A DNA stretch of 57,531 nucleotides from Chlamydiae bacterium RIFCSPLOWO2_12_FULL_45_20 (GCA_001796285.1 MGMD01000023.1:1-57531); one strand, 5' to 3'; counted from the stretch's first letter, positions 1 to 8,792 are shown. The notes: a model not told the origin generated them from the sequence alone. Made by a program: numbers and translations.

Positions 1-173
1 AATATTAAAGATTTTATTTATTAAATTGTAGGAAAAAGCGACTCCACCGTCTATTTTTCACCTGCCGACGAAGGAGGTAGGTGAACATCTACCTTGGCCT
101 ATTCCCACAAATTCTCTCGACATTGCGATCGATATCTTTTGCTACAAACACATCACGAATAAAAATTTAAACG
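1..173. other. Left-end intergenic region
   Basis: No coding frame is supported here. The stretch is AT-rich at its edge and contains the 35-nt sequence at 60-94 that recurs, inverted, at the far right end of the window. The permease gene on the minus strand terminates at 174, so this is its downstream region. No U-tract terminator is evident. Confidence 0.6.
60..94 (+). repeat. 35-nt terminal repeat, left copy
   Basis: This 35-nt sequence is identical to the reverse complement of 57453-57487. It starts ACCTGCCGACGAAGG and ends GAACATCTACCT. Part of it (AGGTAG...CTACCT read on the other strand) can fold into a 6-bp hairpin. Its presence at both extremes of the window suggests a dispersed genomic repeat at which an assembly broke. 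It could also be an inverted repeat bounding a mobile segment, though at this spacing that is less likely. Confidence 0.85.
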
Positions 174-950
174 CTATAGGCAATCTAATTTTTGTCTCAA
201 ACGCCTATTTGCATGTAGCGAACACGCAATGATAAAAACCCAAAGCATGAGCATGGACATCCAAAAGGGGAGATATCCTGCTTGTCCAAGAGCGGCAGCT
301 CGCATTCCTTCCATGACATAGATCATCGGGTTGATCAAACTGATGTAACCAACGACAGGACTTAAGTCATATGCTGATTGCCAAGAATAAACATATCCAC
401 CAAACATCCACATGGGTGCAATATAGCGTAGCCATAACTGATTGAGATCTGTCATATTCTTCAAAATCCCCGTTAGCCACAGAGCAAAGTAACCAAAAAA
501 AAGATTAGCTGTGACAAACATGATAGTCAGGCGCCACCAAGAGATCCCCGCTAGATTCCATTCCGTAAAAACCAGGAACTTTCCTAAAGGGAAAAGGAGC
601 ATCGACATCAAAATAGAGGTTATTGCCCAAGAAATTCCCATGTAATAAAAAACCATTCTTGAATGGATCGGCATTACCAATGTATGGAAAATGGTCCGAT
701 CTCCCCCCATATCGGCAAGTTGGATACCAACTTTACCTACAATTTCAACAAATCCAAAACTAGCGATTGCCCCCACGACAAAAAAAGCAGCATATCCTTC
801 ACGCGCTCCTTCTTGTTGCAAAAAGTACCCAAAAGCCAATACGTTTGTGATGAAAAGTATTGCAGTATCGATAAACTTTTTCCAAAAACTTCTCCTAAAA
901 ACTGTAAGATCCTTTCGGATTAATTGAAAGAAAACAGGCCAACTGTTCAT
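174..950 (-). CDS. ABC-2 type transporter permease
   Basis: A 258-residue inner-membrane protein with about six hydrophobic segments, the size and layout of an ABC-2 permease (multidrug, polysaccharide or NodJ-like exporters). The first ~25 residues are cytoplasmic and basic. Hydrophobic stretches follow at roughly 28-45, 55-75, 105-125, 140-165, 175-190 and 230-248. It starts at ATG two bases after the stop of the ATPase gene, so the two form a transporter and are probably translated together. The substrate cannot be read from the sequence. Confidence 0.85.
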   Translation of the reverse strand: MNSWPVFFQLIRKDLTVFRRSFWKKFIDTAILFITNVLAFGYFLQQEGAREGYAAFFVVGAIASFGFVEIVGKVGIQLADMGGDRTIFHTLVMPIHSRMVFYYMGISWAITSILMSMLLFPLGKFLVFTEWNLAGISWWRLTIMFVTANLFFGYFALWLTGILKNMTDLNQLWLRYIAPMWMFGGYVYSWQSAYDLSPVVGYISLINPMIYVMEGMRAAALGQAGYLPFWMSMLMLWVFIIACSLHANRRLRQKLDCL

Positions 951-952
951 TT

Positions 953-1726
953 TTAAGCCCCACCATTAAAAATTTCTGCATTGGGATCATCAATAAACTT
1001 TAAAAAGACCTCTTCGAGGCTATTTTTTTGATGCTGTTTTTTTAAGTTTTCAGGAGTGTCTGTGATCCGTACCATTCCTTCGTGAATGAGGCAAATCCGA
1101 TCGGACAGTTTTTCGGCTTCATCTAGATAATGTGTTGTCAAAATGACGGTAATTCCCTGTTTGCGCAAACTGGAAATCACACCCCACAACTCTCGTCGAA
1201 TATGAGAATCAAGCCCTACTGTTGGCTCATCCAAGATGACAAGGTGCGGTCGATGCATCAGCGCACGCGCAATCAAAAATCGTTGCTTATATCCACCTGA
1301 GACTTGATCTATATTTGAATCGAGATACGGTTCAAGGTGAAAATCTTTAGCAAGCTCTTTTTTCCTTTCTTCGGCTTGCCCTTTGCTCAACCCATAACAT
1401 TGCCCTGAAACGACCAAACTTTCCCCTAAAGAAAAGTCCTTTTCAATATTGGGATGTTGCGGGCAGTAGCCTACCACAGAACGAAAAGGCAGAAGAGCGT
1501 CATATATCGAAACTCCATTCCATAAGATTTCTCCACTTGTGGGTGGATGGAGGGTAGCAAGAATCGAAACAAGTGTTGTTTTTCCTGCACCATTGACGCC
1601 GAGAAGTCCAAGAACTTCTCCCTGGTAGAGATCGAGAGAAATTCCTTGCAGGGCTTTTTTGATGATACGGCGACCATCAAAATAGGTCTTCGTGACTTGG
1701 TTAATCTGTAAAAACAGTTTTTTCAT
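953..1726 (-). CDS. ABC transporter ATP-binding protein
   Basis: A 257-residue nucleotide-binding subunit. The Walker A motif GVNGAGKT lies near residue 44, the signature region reads QVSGGYKQR, and Walker B is followed by DEPTVGLD. The linker variant (GGY in place of GGQ) and the long C-terminal tail fit the DrrA/NodI-type exporters that pair with ABC-2 permeases. It sits directly upstream of such a permease. The ATG start is clear. The likely role is powering export of a drug, lipid or glycan; the substrate is unknown. Confidence 0.9.
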   Translation of the reverse strand: MKKLFLQINQVTKTYFDGRRIIKKALQGISLDLYQGEVLGLLGVNGAGKTTLVSILATLHPPTSGEILWNGVSIYDALLPFRSVVGYCPQHPNIEKDFSLGESLVVSGQCYGLSKGQAEERKKELAKDFHLEPYLDSNIDQVSGGYKQRFLIARALMHRPHLVILDEPTVGLDSHIRRELWGVISSLRKQGITVILTTHYLDEAEKLSDRICLIHEGMVRITDTPENLKKQHQKNSLEEVFLKFIDDPNAEIFNGGA

Positions 1727-1816
1727 AAACTAATATTCTCTAGTTTGGGGAAGCTTCTCGAACCCATGAACGTCAAATCCTGTTATACGGAAATTATGAA
1801 ATATTCGGTTTTTCAT

Positions 1817-1852
1817 TTGAACCTCTCTCGCATGAATGCGAGAGAGGTTCAA
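1817..1852. repeat. Perfect 16-bp inverted repeat, possible terminator
   Basis: TTGAACCTCTCTCGCA and its exact complement are separated by a 4-nt TGAA loop. The hairpin touches the stop codon of the minus-strand gene ending at 1849 and lies upstream of the ABC ATPase gene, so it could end transcription of the former. No run of T follows it in either direction, so if it is a terminator it is not the classical kind. Confidence 0.6.
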
Positions 1853-2718
1853 GAAACATACCTTTTCCGTAAAAAAATAAGGCATAATGGAATCATAGCC
1901 AATGAAACCCAGCTAGCAACATTCATCATGAATTTTGGATAGACAAACACAAAAGCAATTCCCCCAAAATACAAAAAAACAATCAATAATGTAATAAAAA
2001 GAAATATAAAACGGCCTACCTTGTTTTCAATCTGGAGAACATCATAAGCTCGCAATTCTTCAACTATAAGCATCCTTTGCAGTCCCCAAATCACTAAAGG
2101 CGTCCCAGAAATCAACATTACCCAAGGTGAAATCTCCAGCACGTACAAAAAATCAAAAATATCGCCCTGCTGGGCAAATGTACGAACTGGAATGTAAGAA
2201 TATATCTCCGAAATTTCCATGAGAGTCCACCAGTAAAAGAACGAAAAAATCATCCATTTATTTTGAATGATTTTCATCGACAATAATTTCAGTCCCACAA
2301 GAAAGAAGATGGCTCCCTCAATTATTGGAGCAATTGCTATAATTGCCACAATATAATTTTTCCCATCGGCTAAAATCTTCCTATAAGGCACTGCCTCATC
2401 AATCCCCCAAAGCGTTAGCCAATTTGAAGAATAGCGAATGTCAAAAGGGTCACTTTTATAGCCTGCCAACCAAGCAACAAAACCATGAGTCCACTCATGC
2501 AAAAAAGTCATTACATAATGTGACAAGAGAATTATCACTATAGTCAAGAACCAAAAAATGAATGAATTTCTCTTCATGAGACAACCACCAGAAACTACAC
2601 CAAAGCAAGGAACAAACCACGTGGGCCAGGCGAGAAAAGTAGCGTACAAAATATTGAAAAAAAATTCAAGGGTCTTTTTTTCCCACTGACAAAGAGATAT
2701 AGTCGAATTAATGCTCAT
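1849..2718 (-). CDS. Polytopic membrane protein with HExxH motif (M50-like)
   Basis: A 289-residue multi-spanning protein. It carries HEWTH (about residues 74-78 of the longest frame) inside a hydrophobic segment, and a DIR sequence follows. HExxH within a membrane helix is the zinc site of M50-type intramembrane or DUF3267-like putative peptidases, so a membrane metalloprotease-like role is inferred. The longest frame begins at ATG 2718, overlapping the transporter gene by 11 nt. A second ATG at 2577 would remove 47 residues and give a protein starting MKRNSFIF. No strong ribosome site decides between them. No specific family member is recognised. Confidence 0.6.
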   Translation of the reverse strand: MSINSTISLCQWEKKTLEFFFNILYATFLAWPTWFVPCFGVVSGGCLMKRNSFIFWFLTIVIILLSHYVMTFLHEWTHGFVAWLAGYKSDPFDIRYSSNWLTLWGIDEAVPYRKILADGKNYIVAIIAIAPIIEGAIFFLVGLKLLSMKIIQNKWMIFSFFYWWTLMEISEIYSYIPVRTFAQQGDIFDFLYVLEISPWVMLISGTPLVIWGLQRMLIVEELRAYDVLQIENKVGRFIFLFITLLIVFLYFGGIAFVFVYPKFMMNVASWVSLAMIPLCLIFLRKRYVS

Positions 2719-4108
2719 GTGGCAGATTTTTTTCCCACTCGGCCTTTTTAAAAAGCAACATCACTGAAGGGGCTATACAAACTAAAACGATGCTTAAAAT
2801 CAGAAATGAAACATATAAAACAGTATTTCCCACAGCAATTTGTGCTGGAGGGAAAAAGCCAATAAGAAATGTCGAAGCAGATCCAACCAAGCCGAGCCCT
2901 GCAATCATCCAAATTCCAACTAAACCTCCCGGGATTTTGTAGGCTCTCTTTACTTGAGGATATTTATACCGAAGTTTAATGGCCGCAGCGAACATTAGAA
3001 CATACATAATCAAATAAATTTGAGCCAATGTTGCATTTAAAATCCAATAAGCACTACCAACTGTGGGCATAAATAAAAAGACAGAAGAAAAGAAAGTTAC
3101 AACCATCGCTTGAGCTATGAGAAGTGCAACGGGCATCCCGTGCCGATTCAGTTTGCGAAAAAGAGGAGGTAAATCGCCGCTTTGAGCCGCAGCCAATAAA
3201 CCTTTACTAGGGCCTGCAATCCAAGTACTAAGAGTTCCTAGAGCTCCAAACGCGAGTAAAATCGCAATGACTGGAGTTAACCAATTTAAGCCATACGCAT
3301 TAACAAAAAAAGAAAAGGCTTGGAGAGACCCTGCAACAAGGTTAATTTGCTGCTTCGGAATGACCACGGCAATGGCAAGTACACCTAAAACATAAAGGCC
3401 AAGAATCAAAATAACTGAGAGAAGAATAGCTGTAGGGTAATTTTTTTGAGGGTTTTCTACTACATTTGCATGGACACCCGACATTTCAAGTCCACATAGA
3501 GAAACTAAAACTCCTGAAAATAGAACAAGCTCTCCTGGCGAACTCATGTTGGGAATAAGGCTATCCAATGTAAAAGAGATCTGTGTGGGATTCCCCATAA
3601 AATACCATGCCATTCCAAGACAAATGATGAACCCTCCCGGAATAATCGTACCCAAAATCACCCCAAAAGAACTGATCCATCCTGAAGCACGCATTCCTAA
3701 TAAATTAGCCAATGTCGTCGCCCAAAAAAGAACGACAACAAAGCCTAAAACATAAAAGGTGCTATTGGATAAATCTGGATTAATTATATAGGCAATGGTT
3801 CCAGCAATGAATGAGATTAACGCAGGATAATAGACTAGATTTTCAGCCCAAAGCAACCATATGGCAAGAAAGCCTGTCCGATGTCCAAATGCCTCTTTAA
3901 CCCATACAAATACTCCTCCTGTTTTTGGCCATCCAGTAGAAAGTTCAGCGGCGACCATTGAAACGGGAATAAAAAACAAAATAGCAGCAAGAGCAAAAAA
4001 AAATAACGAAGCAAAACCATACTCAGCAATTGTGGGCCAGTTACGCACGCTGCTTACAGCTGCCACGTTGATCATCGCCAGAGTGAACACGCTAAGTTTT
4101 TTAGACAT
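2708..4108 (-). CDS. APC family amino-acid permease
   Basis: A 466-residue inner-membrane transporter with about 12 hydrophobic helices. The opening (MSKKLSVFTLAMINVAAV) and the early segment around NWPTIAEYG resemble the glutamate/GABA antiporter-like branch of the APC superfamily. In C. trachomatis an equivalent transporter lies next to a PP-loop ATPase and surE, as here. For an intracellular bacterium it probably imports or exchanges host amino acids. The substrate is not determinable. Confidence 0.88.
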   Translation of the reverse strand: MSKKLSVFTLAMINVAAVSSVRNWPTIAEYGFASLFFFALAAILFFIPVSMVAAELSTGWPKTGGVFVWVKEAFGHRTGFLAIWLLWAENLVYYPALISFIAGTIAYIINPDLSNSTFYVLGFVVVLFWATTLANLLGMRASGWISSFGVILGTIIPGGFIICLGMAWYFMGNPTQISFTLDSLIPNMSSPGELVLFSGVLVSLCGLEMSGVHANVVENPQKNYPTAILLSVILILGLYVLGVLAIAVVIPKQQINLVAGSLQAFSFFVNAYGLNWLTPVIAILLAFGALGTLSTWIAGPSKGLLAAAQSGDLPPLFRKLNRHGMPVALLIAQAMVVTFFSSVFLFMPTVGSAYWILNATLAQIYLIMYVLMFAAAIKLRYKYPQVKRAYKIPGGLVGIWMIAGLGLVGSASTFLIGFFPPAQIAVGNTVLYVSFLILSIVLVCIAPSVMLLFKKAEWEKNLPHEH

Positions 4109-4137
4109 TATTCCATAAATCCCTGGAAGTTAGGAGT

Positions 4138-4219
4138 TGGGGGCGGGCGGACTCGAACCGCCGAACTCCGAAGAGGGGGGATTTACAGTCCCCTGCAATT
4201 GCCACTATGCGACACCCCC
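4138..4219 (-). tRNA. tRNA-Tyr (GTA)
   Basis: Read on the minus strand, a complete class II tRNA: acceptor stem GGGGGTG/CGCCCCC, anticodon loop with GTA (CTGTAAA), a long variable arm and a T-loop GGTTCGAGTCC. Discriminator A; CCA is not encoded. It is adjacent to tRNA-Thr and probably shares its transcript. Confidence 0.97.
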
Positions 4220-4227
4220 GGTAAAAA

Positions 4228-4300
4228 TGCTGGAGAAAGGAATTGAACCCTCAACCATCCGATTACAAGTCGGGCGCTCTACCAATTGAGCTACTCCAGC
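4228..4300 (-). tRNA. tRNA-Thr (TGT)
   Basis: A 73-nt cloverleaf on the minus strand with acceptor stem GCTGGAG/CTCCAGC, anticodon TGT within CTTGTAA, and T-loop GGTTCAATTCC. CCA is not encoded. It lies 8 nt upstream of tRNA-Tyr and 19 nt downstream of the SEC-C gene. Confidence 0.97.
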
Positions 4301-4319
4301 TTAAAACGATCGACCTACT

Positions 4320-4619
4320 TTAGCAAATATTCTCTTTTTCTGGCGAAATTTCTTGGCCTGAATTTGAGATAGCAGTCTCTCCCTTCTTGAAAAAAGAAGA
4401 AATCTCTCCTTCATCTTCTATAGGCTTTTTAGGGGTCAGGCTAAGACGCGTTTGAAAAAGAGACGTCATATTGACCGTCTTTTGAATTAAAGAAGCACTC
4501 TCTTGACCAATCCTCGCCGCTTTATATCGACCAGAAATCATCATTCTCTCACAACATTTTTTAAATTTCTTGCCGGAGCCGCAAGGGCAATCTTCGTTCC
4601 TACCGGTTCTCTTCTTCAT
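4320..4619 (-). CDS. SEC-C motif protein
   Basis: A 99-residue protein opening with the SEC-C zinc motif CPCGSGKKFKKCC (residues 11-23), the tail module seen in SecA and in small stand-alone proteins. The remaining ~75 residues are polar and low complexity and match no family I recognise. It lies upstream of the tRNA pair in the same direction. SEC-C proteins bind zinc and often act near the ribosome or Sec machinery; a specific role here is unknown. Confidence 0.75.
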   Translation of the reverse strand: MKKRTGRNEDCPCGSGKKFKKCCERMMISGRYKAARIGQESASLIQKTVNMTSLFQTRLSLTPKKPIEDEGEISSFFKKGETAISNSGQEISPEKENIC

Positions 4620-4690
4620 AGCCGCATTCTGTTTAATTTTAATGGGTTCTACTGTAACATAGAAAAGTCAAAAAAGTCTAGTGATTCCTC

Positions 4691-5440
4691 ATGGATATTG
4701 GGATACCGATTGCTACACCCCCCTGGAGCTCTTTGGGTAAAGAACTGGAAAGCTCCCTCCGAAAGGCCCTTTTTGACTTTTCCTTAATCGATCCCCATAT
4801 AGATAAAGTCGCCATTGCACTCAGTGGCGGAAAAGACTCTCTCTCCCTCCTTTTCCTCTTGCACGCAATCCGAGGAAGAGGGTTCCCCCACTTCGCTATT
4901 CACGCAATCCACGTCGATGGCGAATTTTCCTGCGGCGCCGGAGTAAACGCCGCTTACTTAAATGCCATCTGTCAAAAACTCAACGTGAATCTCGTCATTC
5001 GCTCCTCGACACAAACAAAAGATACTCTAGAATGTTATCGCTGCTCTAGAGAAAGAAGAAAACTCATTTTCGAAGCTGCAAAAGAACTCGGAGCCAACAC
5101 CATTGCCTTCGGGCATCACCGCGACGACAGCGCTCAAACCCTTCTTCTCAACTTGCTACATAAAGCAGAATTCGCAGCAAATCTACCTAAAATCTATATG
5201 CACGCCTATGACGTAACAATCATTCGACCCCTCATCTACATCGATGAAAAATCTCTCTCACAGTTCGCCCAACAATATGGCTTCCAACGCATTACCTGCC
5301 AGTGCCCCGTTGGACAAAATTCAAAAAGAAAGGTCGTCGACCAAATCTTGTCAGACCTTGAGGTTCATTTCCCACATGTCCGCTCCAATCTCGCCAAAGC
5401 AGGTCTCCTTTACGGCTCCGATAAGGCAAAGTCACCTTGA
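4691..5440 (+). CDS. TtcA-like PP-loop ATPase (tRNA thiolation)
   Basis: A 249-residue member of the PP-loop ATP pyrophosphatase family. The SGGKDS phosphate-binding loop is near residue 45, and CYRCSRERR (~residues 115-123) supplies a CxxC pair. In TtcA such cysteines hold an iron-sulfur cluster for 2-thiocytidine formation at tRNA position 32; a further CQC lies near residue 200. The length matches the short TtcA group. The Chlamydia order amino-acid transporter / PP-loop ATPase / surE is kept, with a symporter gene inserted. The exact tRNA target is inferred. Confidence 0.8.
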   Translation: MDIGIPIATPPWSSLGKELESSLRKALFDFSLIDPHIDKVAIALSGGKDSLSLLFLLHAIRGRGFPHFAIHAIHVDGEFSCGAGVNAAYLNAICQKLNVNLVIRSSTQTKDTLECYRCSRERRKLIFEAAKELGANTIAFGHHRDDSAQTLLLNLLHKAEFAANLPKIYMHAYDVTIIRPLIYIDEKSLSQFAQQYGFQRITCQCPVGQNSKRKVVDQILSDLEVHFPHVRSNLAKAGLLYGSDKAKSP

Positions 5441-5474
5441 TCTTTATTAGAAATAAAGCGTATCCTCAAGGGTT

Positions 5475-6926
5475 ATGATGCTCGTAGCAAGTTTTTTAGA
5501 AGTCAGCCTATTCGCCGGGTACTTTCTCGCCCTCGCTCTCGTGGTCACCTGTTCCTACCGAAAACAACAGTCCGACAAAGATTTTTTAATCGGCAATAGA
5601 TCCCTAAACTTCTGGCTGACGGCTCTCTCCGCTCACGCAAGCGATATGAGTAGCTGGCTCTTTCTCGGATATCCCGCCCTCATTTTCACCTCAGGACTCT
5701 TTTCCGCTTGGGCAGCCATCGGATTAACCCTCTTTATGTTTTTAAACTGGCAGTTTATCGCCCCCAAAATACGAATCGCCACTGAACAAATGCAAAGCCT
5801 CACCCTAAGCTCCTATTTTGAAACCCGCTTTTCTGACAAATCAGGCAGTATTCGCCTCGTTTCTGGCGCCATGTCTATTCTGTTTTTTACCTTTTACATC
5901 ACCTCCGGACTCGTCGGCATGGGACTTCTTGTCGAATCCCTTTTGAATCTCCCTTATGTCTTCGGCATCACCTTAGGGATTTTCATTGTAATGGCCTATG
6001 TCTTCCTAGGCGGCTACCGAACGATTGCTTGGATCGACCTTTTTCAAGGCTTTTTCCTCCTAGGGGTCATCCTCTTCATCCCCGCTTATCTAATCATCAC
6101 CATCGGCGGCATAAGCCCCATCATGTACGCAGTCAAAAGTAAACACCTTTCCACCTCCCTCTTCCCCAATTTCTCCTTCAAGACATTTTGGGATCTTATC
6201 ATGATTTCCGCCGGCTGGGGCCTCGGATACTTCGGCCAGCCCCATATACTCACAAAATTCATGGGTATCCGCCGTGTGGAAGATATGCATAAAGCCAAAT
6301 ACCTGGGCATCAGTTGGCAAGCGCTCGCTTTACTCTCCGCAACGCTAATCGGTCTTTTAGGCATTTACATCTTCCCTCAAGGCCTCTCAGACTCTGAGCA
6401 GGTGATCTTGAACATTGTAAAAACAACCCTTCTTCCTTTCATCGCAGGTCTTGTGATCTGCGCTATTTTAGCAGCAACCACCAATGTCATGGCCGCCCAA
6501 ATTCTTGTCGTCGCCTCCAATATCTCAGAAGACTTTTATAAACGCATCTTTCACCGCCACGCAAGCGCGAAACGGCTTCTTTTCGTTTCTCGCGCGAGCG
6601 TCCTATGGATCTCTTGCGTAAGTTTTGGAATCGCCTATTTTAAGATCTCAACCATCTACACTCTCGTCCTTTATTCTTGGTCTGGCCTCGGCGCCTCCTT
6701 CGGCCCCCTTCTACTTCTTTCCCTCTACCGCAAAAACCTAAACAAATATGGTGCCTTCGCCGGAATTTTGGTAGGGGGTCTCACTGCAGCCATCTGGCCC
6801 TATTTCGAAACAACCTACCAAATCCCCCTTACCTCCTTGATCCTTGCTTTCTTCTTGAGTATGATTGCGATCGAAGGCGTCTCTTATGTAACGAGACGAC
6901 ACTTAAAACTAGAGGTAGAACCGTGA
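5475..6926 (+). CDS. Sodium:solute symporter (PutP-like)
   Basis: A 483-residue inner-membrane protein with about 13 hydrophobic helices. Features of the SSS family are visible: NRSLNFWLTALSAHASDMSSW (TM2 sodium-site region), GGYRTIAWIDLFQG, and WGLGYFGQPHILTKFMGI, as in PutP. It starts with two ATG codons in tandem, and its stop overlaps the GTG of surE. Proline/Na+ symport is the likeliest activity, but SSS substrates are hard to predict. It lies in a plus-strand run with the PP-loop gene and surE. Confidence 0.87.
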   Translation: MMLVASFLEVSLFAGYFLALALVVTCSYRKQQSDKDFLIGNRSLNFWLTALSAHASDMSSWLFLGYPALIFTSGLFSAWAAIGLTLFMFLNWQFIAPKIRIATEQMQSLTLSSYFETRFSDKSGSIRLVSGAMSILFFTFYITSGLVGMGLLVESLLNLPYVFGITLGIFIVMAYVFLGGYRTIAWIDLFQGFFLLGVILFIPAYLIITIGGISPIMYAVKSKHLSTSLFPNFSFKTFWDLIMISAGWGLGYFGQPHILTKFMGIRRVEDMHKAKYLGISWQALALLSATLIGLLGIYIFPQGLSDSEQVILNIVKTTLLPFIAGLVICAILAATTNVMAAQILVVASNISEDFYKRIFHRHASAKRLLFVSRASVLWISCVSFGIAYFKISTIYTLVLYSWSGLGASFGPLLLLSLYRKNLNKYGAFAGILVGGLTAAIWPYFETTYQIPLTSLILAFFLSMIAIEGVSYVTRRHLKLEVEP

Positions 6927-7726
6927 CCAAACCATTCATTCTGATCACTAATGACGACGGCATTCATGCCCCAGGTATCAAGCACCTTGCTGAAGCCATC
7001 CGAGAACATGCCGATGTCGCCATTGTAGCCCCACACGCAGAAAAATCTGGCTCAGGACTCTCCATCACTTGGACCAAACCCCTCCATATCCGCCCCTACA
7101 CTTGGGAACACAACATCCCCGCTTGGTCTCTCAACGGAACGCCTGCAGATTGCGTAAAAATGGCCCTCGCTGTGCTCTTAGAAAAAATGCCCGACATGGT
7201 CGTTTCTGGAATCAATCGAGGATCAAACTCCGGAAGAACCGTTCTTTATAGCGGCACCATTGGCGGAGTCATCGAAGCCGTCTTAAAGGGCATCCCAGGC
7301 ATCGCCTTCTCCTATTCTGATGTGGATGAGCCACCCGTATTCATCACAAAAAAAATGATTTTCCCCATCATCCAACATTTCCTCAAACATCTCCTGCCCG
7401 CAGGAACCCTGCTCAACGTAAACTTCCCCTACCACCTCAGAGATGGAATCAAGGGCATCAGAATGGCTAAACAAGGCAAAAGCTATTGGAAAGAGGATCC
7501 AGATCGGCGTATTCACCCAGAAGGCGCCCCCTATTACTGGCTCGGAGGTGCTTGGGGCTCCGTTCAAGAAGATCCTGAAAGCGACGTGGCTCTCCTAGAA
7601 CAAGGCTACATCGCCATCGCTCCTATCCAGGTCGGCGAACTGACATGCAAAACTACTTTTGAAACACATAAAAATTTTTCTGAAAAAACCCTTGCATTAG
7701 AAATAAGTGAATGCGTCTCAGAATAA
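6923..7726 (+). CDS. surE: 5'/3'-nucleotidase SurE
   Basis: A 267-residue survival protein E that dephosphorylates nucleoside monophosphates. The metal site motif ITNDDGIHAPG lies at residues 6-17, and the family blocks VVAPHAEKSGSG and VVSGINRGSNSGRTVLYSGTIGG follow in order. The GTG start at 6923 overlaps the symporter's stop (GTGA) and follows a GAGG ribosome site. The frame stays open further upstream, but that extension reads over the symporter and is not part of the protein. Synteny with Chlamydia supports the call. Confidence 0.95.
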   Translation: MTKPFILITNDDGIHAPGIKHLAEAIREHADVAIVAPHAEKSGSGLSITWTKPLHIRPYTWEHNIPAWSLNGTPADCVKMALAVLLEKMPDMVVSGINRGSNSGRTVLYSGTIGGVIEAVLKGIPGIAFSYSDVDEPPVFITKKMIFPIIQHFLKHLLPAGTLLNVNFPYHLRDGIKGIRMAKQGKSYWKEDPDRRIHPEGAPYYWLGGAWGSVQEDPESDVALLEQGYIAIAPIQVGELTCKTTFETHKNFSEKTLALEISECVSE

Positions 7727-7728
7727 TC

Positions 7729-7758
7729 TTGGAATTTAATGACCGATAAAGCTACAAT
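7729..7758 (+). promoter_or_regulatory. Putative sigma-70-type promoter
   Basis: TTGGAA, an 18-nt spacer, then TACAAT. The expected transcription start (~7765) is only about five bases before the ATG at 7770, so the mRNA would have almost no leader. No ribosome site is visible before that ATG. Confidence 0.45.
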
Positions 7759-7769
7759 TAACACCGATT

Positions 7770-8624
7770 ATGGCTTTAGAACACGTATCGATTCTCATTC
7801 CAGGCTACTGCAAAGGAAAAAATTTAGCCTCGCTTGCAGAATTATCTCCATCGGCTAAAATAGACGATGTTGTCACGAAATACGTTTTAGAATGCCTAAA
7901 AGACCTCCAGCACCTACAACCTAAACAGGAAAAACCGTCTATCTACACAGTCTTTTTTTCCAACGGCACTCGGTTCTCTCATTGGAAGAAAATTGCTTGT
8001 ACTAGTATCGTCGCCACCACAGCAGCTTATTATTGGCGCGAATGGCTGTGGAATGTGCTGCGTGATAATTTTCATGTACAAGTCGCCGCCGTTGCTCTCG
8101 TAGCGGGGGGCGTGATGTTCCCAAAAGCCTGCAAAGTGATGTTTGACAAGCTGACCCAAACTGGCGGGATCGTACAGCAACTGGTTCAAGAGAAGGTCAA
8201 GCCAACTATAACAAATGCCTACGTACCACCAGATCCAGTCAAAAATCCGCAAAAGGCGCAAGAGAACGTAAAAACACTTGAACTCGCAATAATAAACGAG
8301 CTTACCAATGTCTACGGAGAGGTAGCCAAAACACTCTTAGAGAGTACAAAGCAGCCAATTCAGCAAAATGCTTCATCTTCCTCATCGGAGTCTAACGGGA
8401 CAATATCGCCCTCCAACAAGAGCAAAGTTGAACAAGTGACGAAGTCCCCAACGCAGCCAAAACTACCACTACATCAAAAGATCGACAAGAACCTGGCGAC
8501 TATCCAAGCGCTGTTTAACAAACACCTGCCATTTCCGCCATCTACCAATACGCTAATCCTCCGCGAATTGGTCTCTGTGATTACCATGCTCAAAGAGCAA
8601 CAGATACCCCCATCCAAAACTTAA
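7770..8624 (+). CDS. Hypothetical protein with a hydrophobic central hairpin
   Basis: A 284-residue protein of no recognised family. A polar N-terminal ~70 residues is followed by two adjacent hydrophobic stretches (about 73-90 and 103-120) separated by a short charged turn. A long polar Ser/Pro/Lys-rich C-terminal half then follows. A bilobed hydrophobic hairpin is the hallmark of chlamydial inclusion membrane (Inc) proteins secreted by type III. The layout therefore makes an Inc-like role possible, but the second segment is only moderately hydrophobic and this remains inference. Confidence 0.6.
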   Translation: MALEHVSILIPGYCKGKNLASLAELSPSAKIDDVVTKYVLECLKDLQHLQPKQEKPSIYTVFFSNGTRFSHWKKIACTSIVATTAAYYWREWLWNVLRDNFHVQVAAVALVAGGVMFPKACKVMFDKLTQTGGIVQQLVQEKVKPTITNAYVPPDPVKNPQKAQENVKTLELAIINELTNVYGEVAKTLLESTKQPIQQNASSSSSESNGTISPSNKSKVEQVTKSPTQPKLPLHQKIDKNLATIQALFNKHLPFPPSTNTLILRELVSVITMLKEQQIPPSKT

Positions 8625-8642
8625 AAAATCCACTTCTTTTCC

Positions 8643-8671
8643 TTGAGAAAAAAGTAACAACTTCGTAAGAT
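8643..8671 (+). promoter_or_regulatory. Putative promoter of the tRNA-Val/tRNA-Asp unit
   Basis: TTGAGA, a 17-nt spacer, then TAAGAT, ending 25 nt before the first tRNA. Spacing and position suit a vegetative promoter for the tRNA pair. Confidence 0.5.
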
Positions 8672-8696
8672 GGTTATTCGTTTATAGCCATTTTTA

Positions 8697-8769
8697 GGGC
8701 GTATAGCTCAGTTGGTAGAGCGCCTGTCTTACACACAGGTGGTCATAGGTTCGAGTCCTGTTGCGCCCA
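8697..8769 (+). tRNA. tRNA-Val (TAC)
   Basis: A 73-nt cloverleaf with acceptor GGGCGTA/TGCGCCC, D-arm AGCTCAGTTGGTAGAGC, anticodon loop CTTACAC (TAC) and T-arm GGTTCGAGTCC. CCA is not encoded. Confidence 0.97.
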
Positions 8770-8792
8770 AACTATAAACGAAGGTTTACTTT

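Noticed and set aside
6677..6922. N-terminal extension of surE
   Set aside because: It begins at TTG inside the symporter gene; the SurE family starts at KPFILITNDDG, and GTG 6923 has a ribosome site and stop/start overlap.
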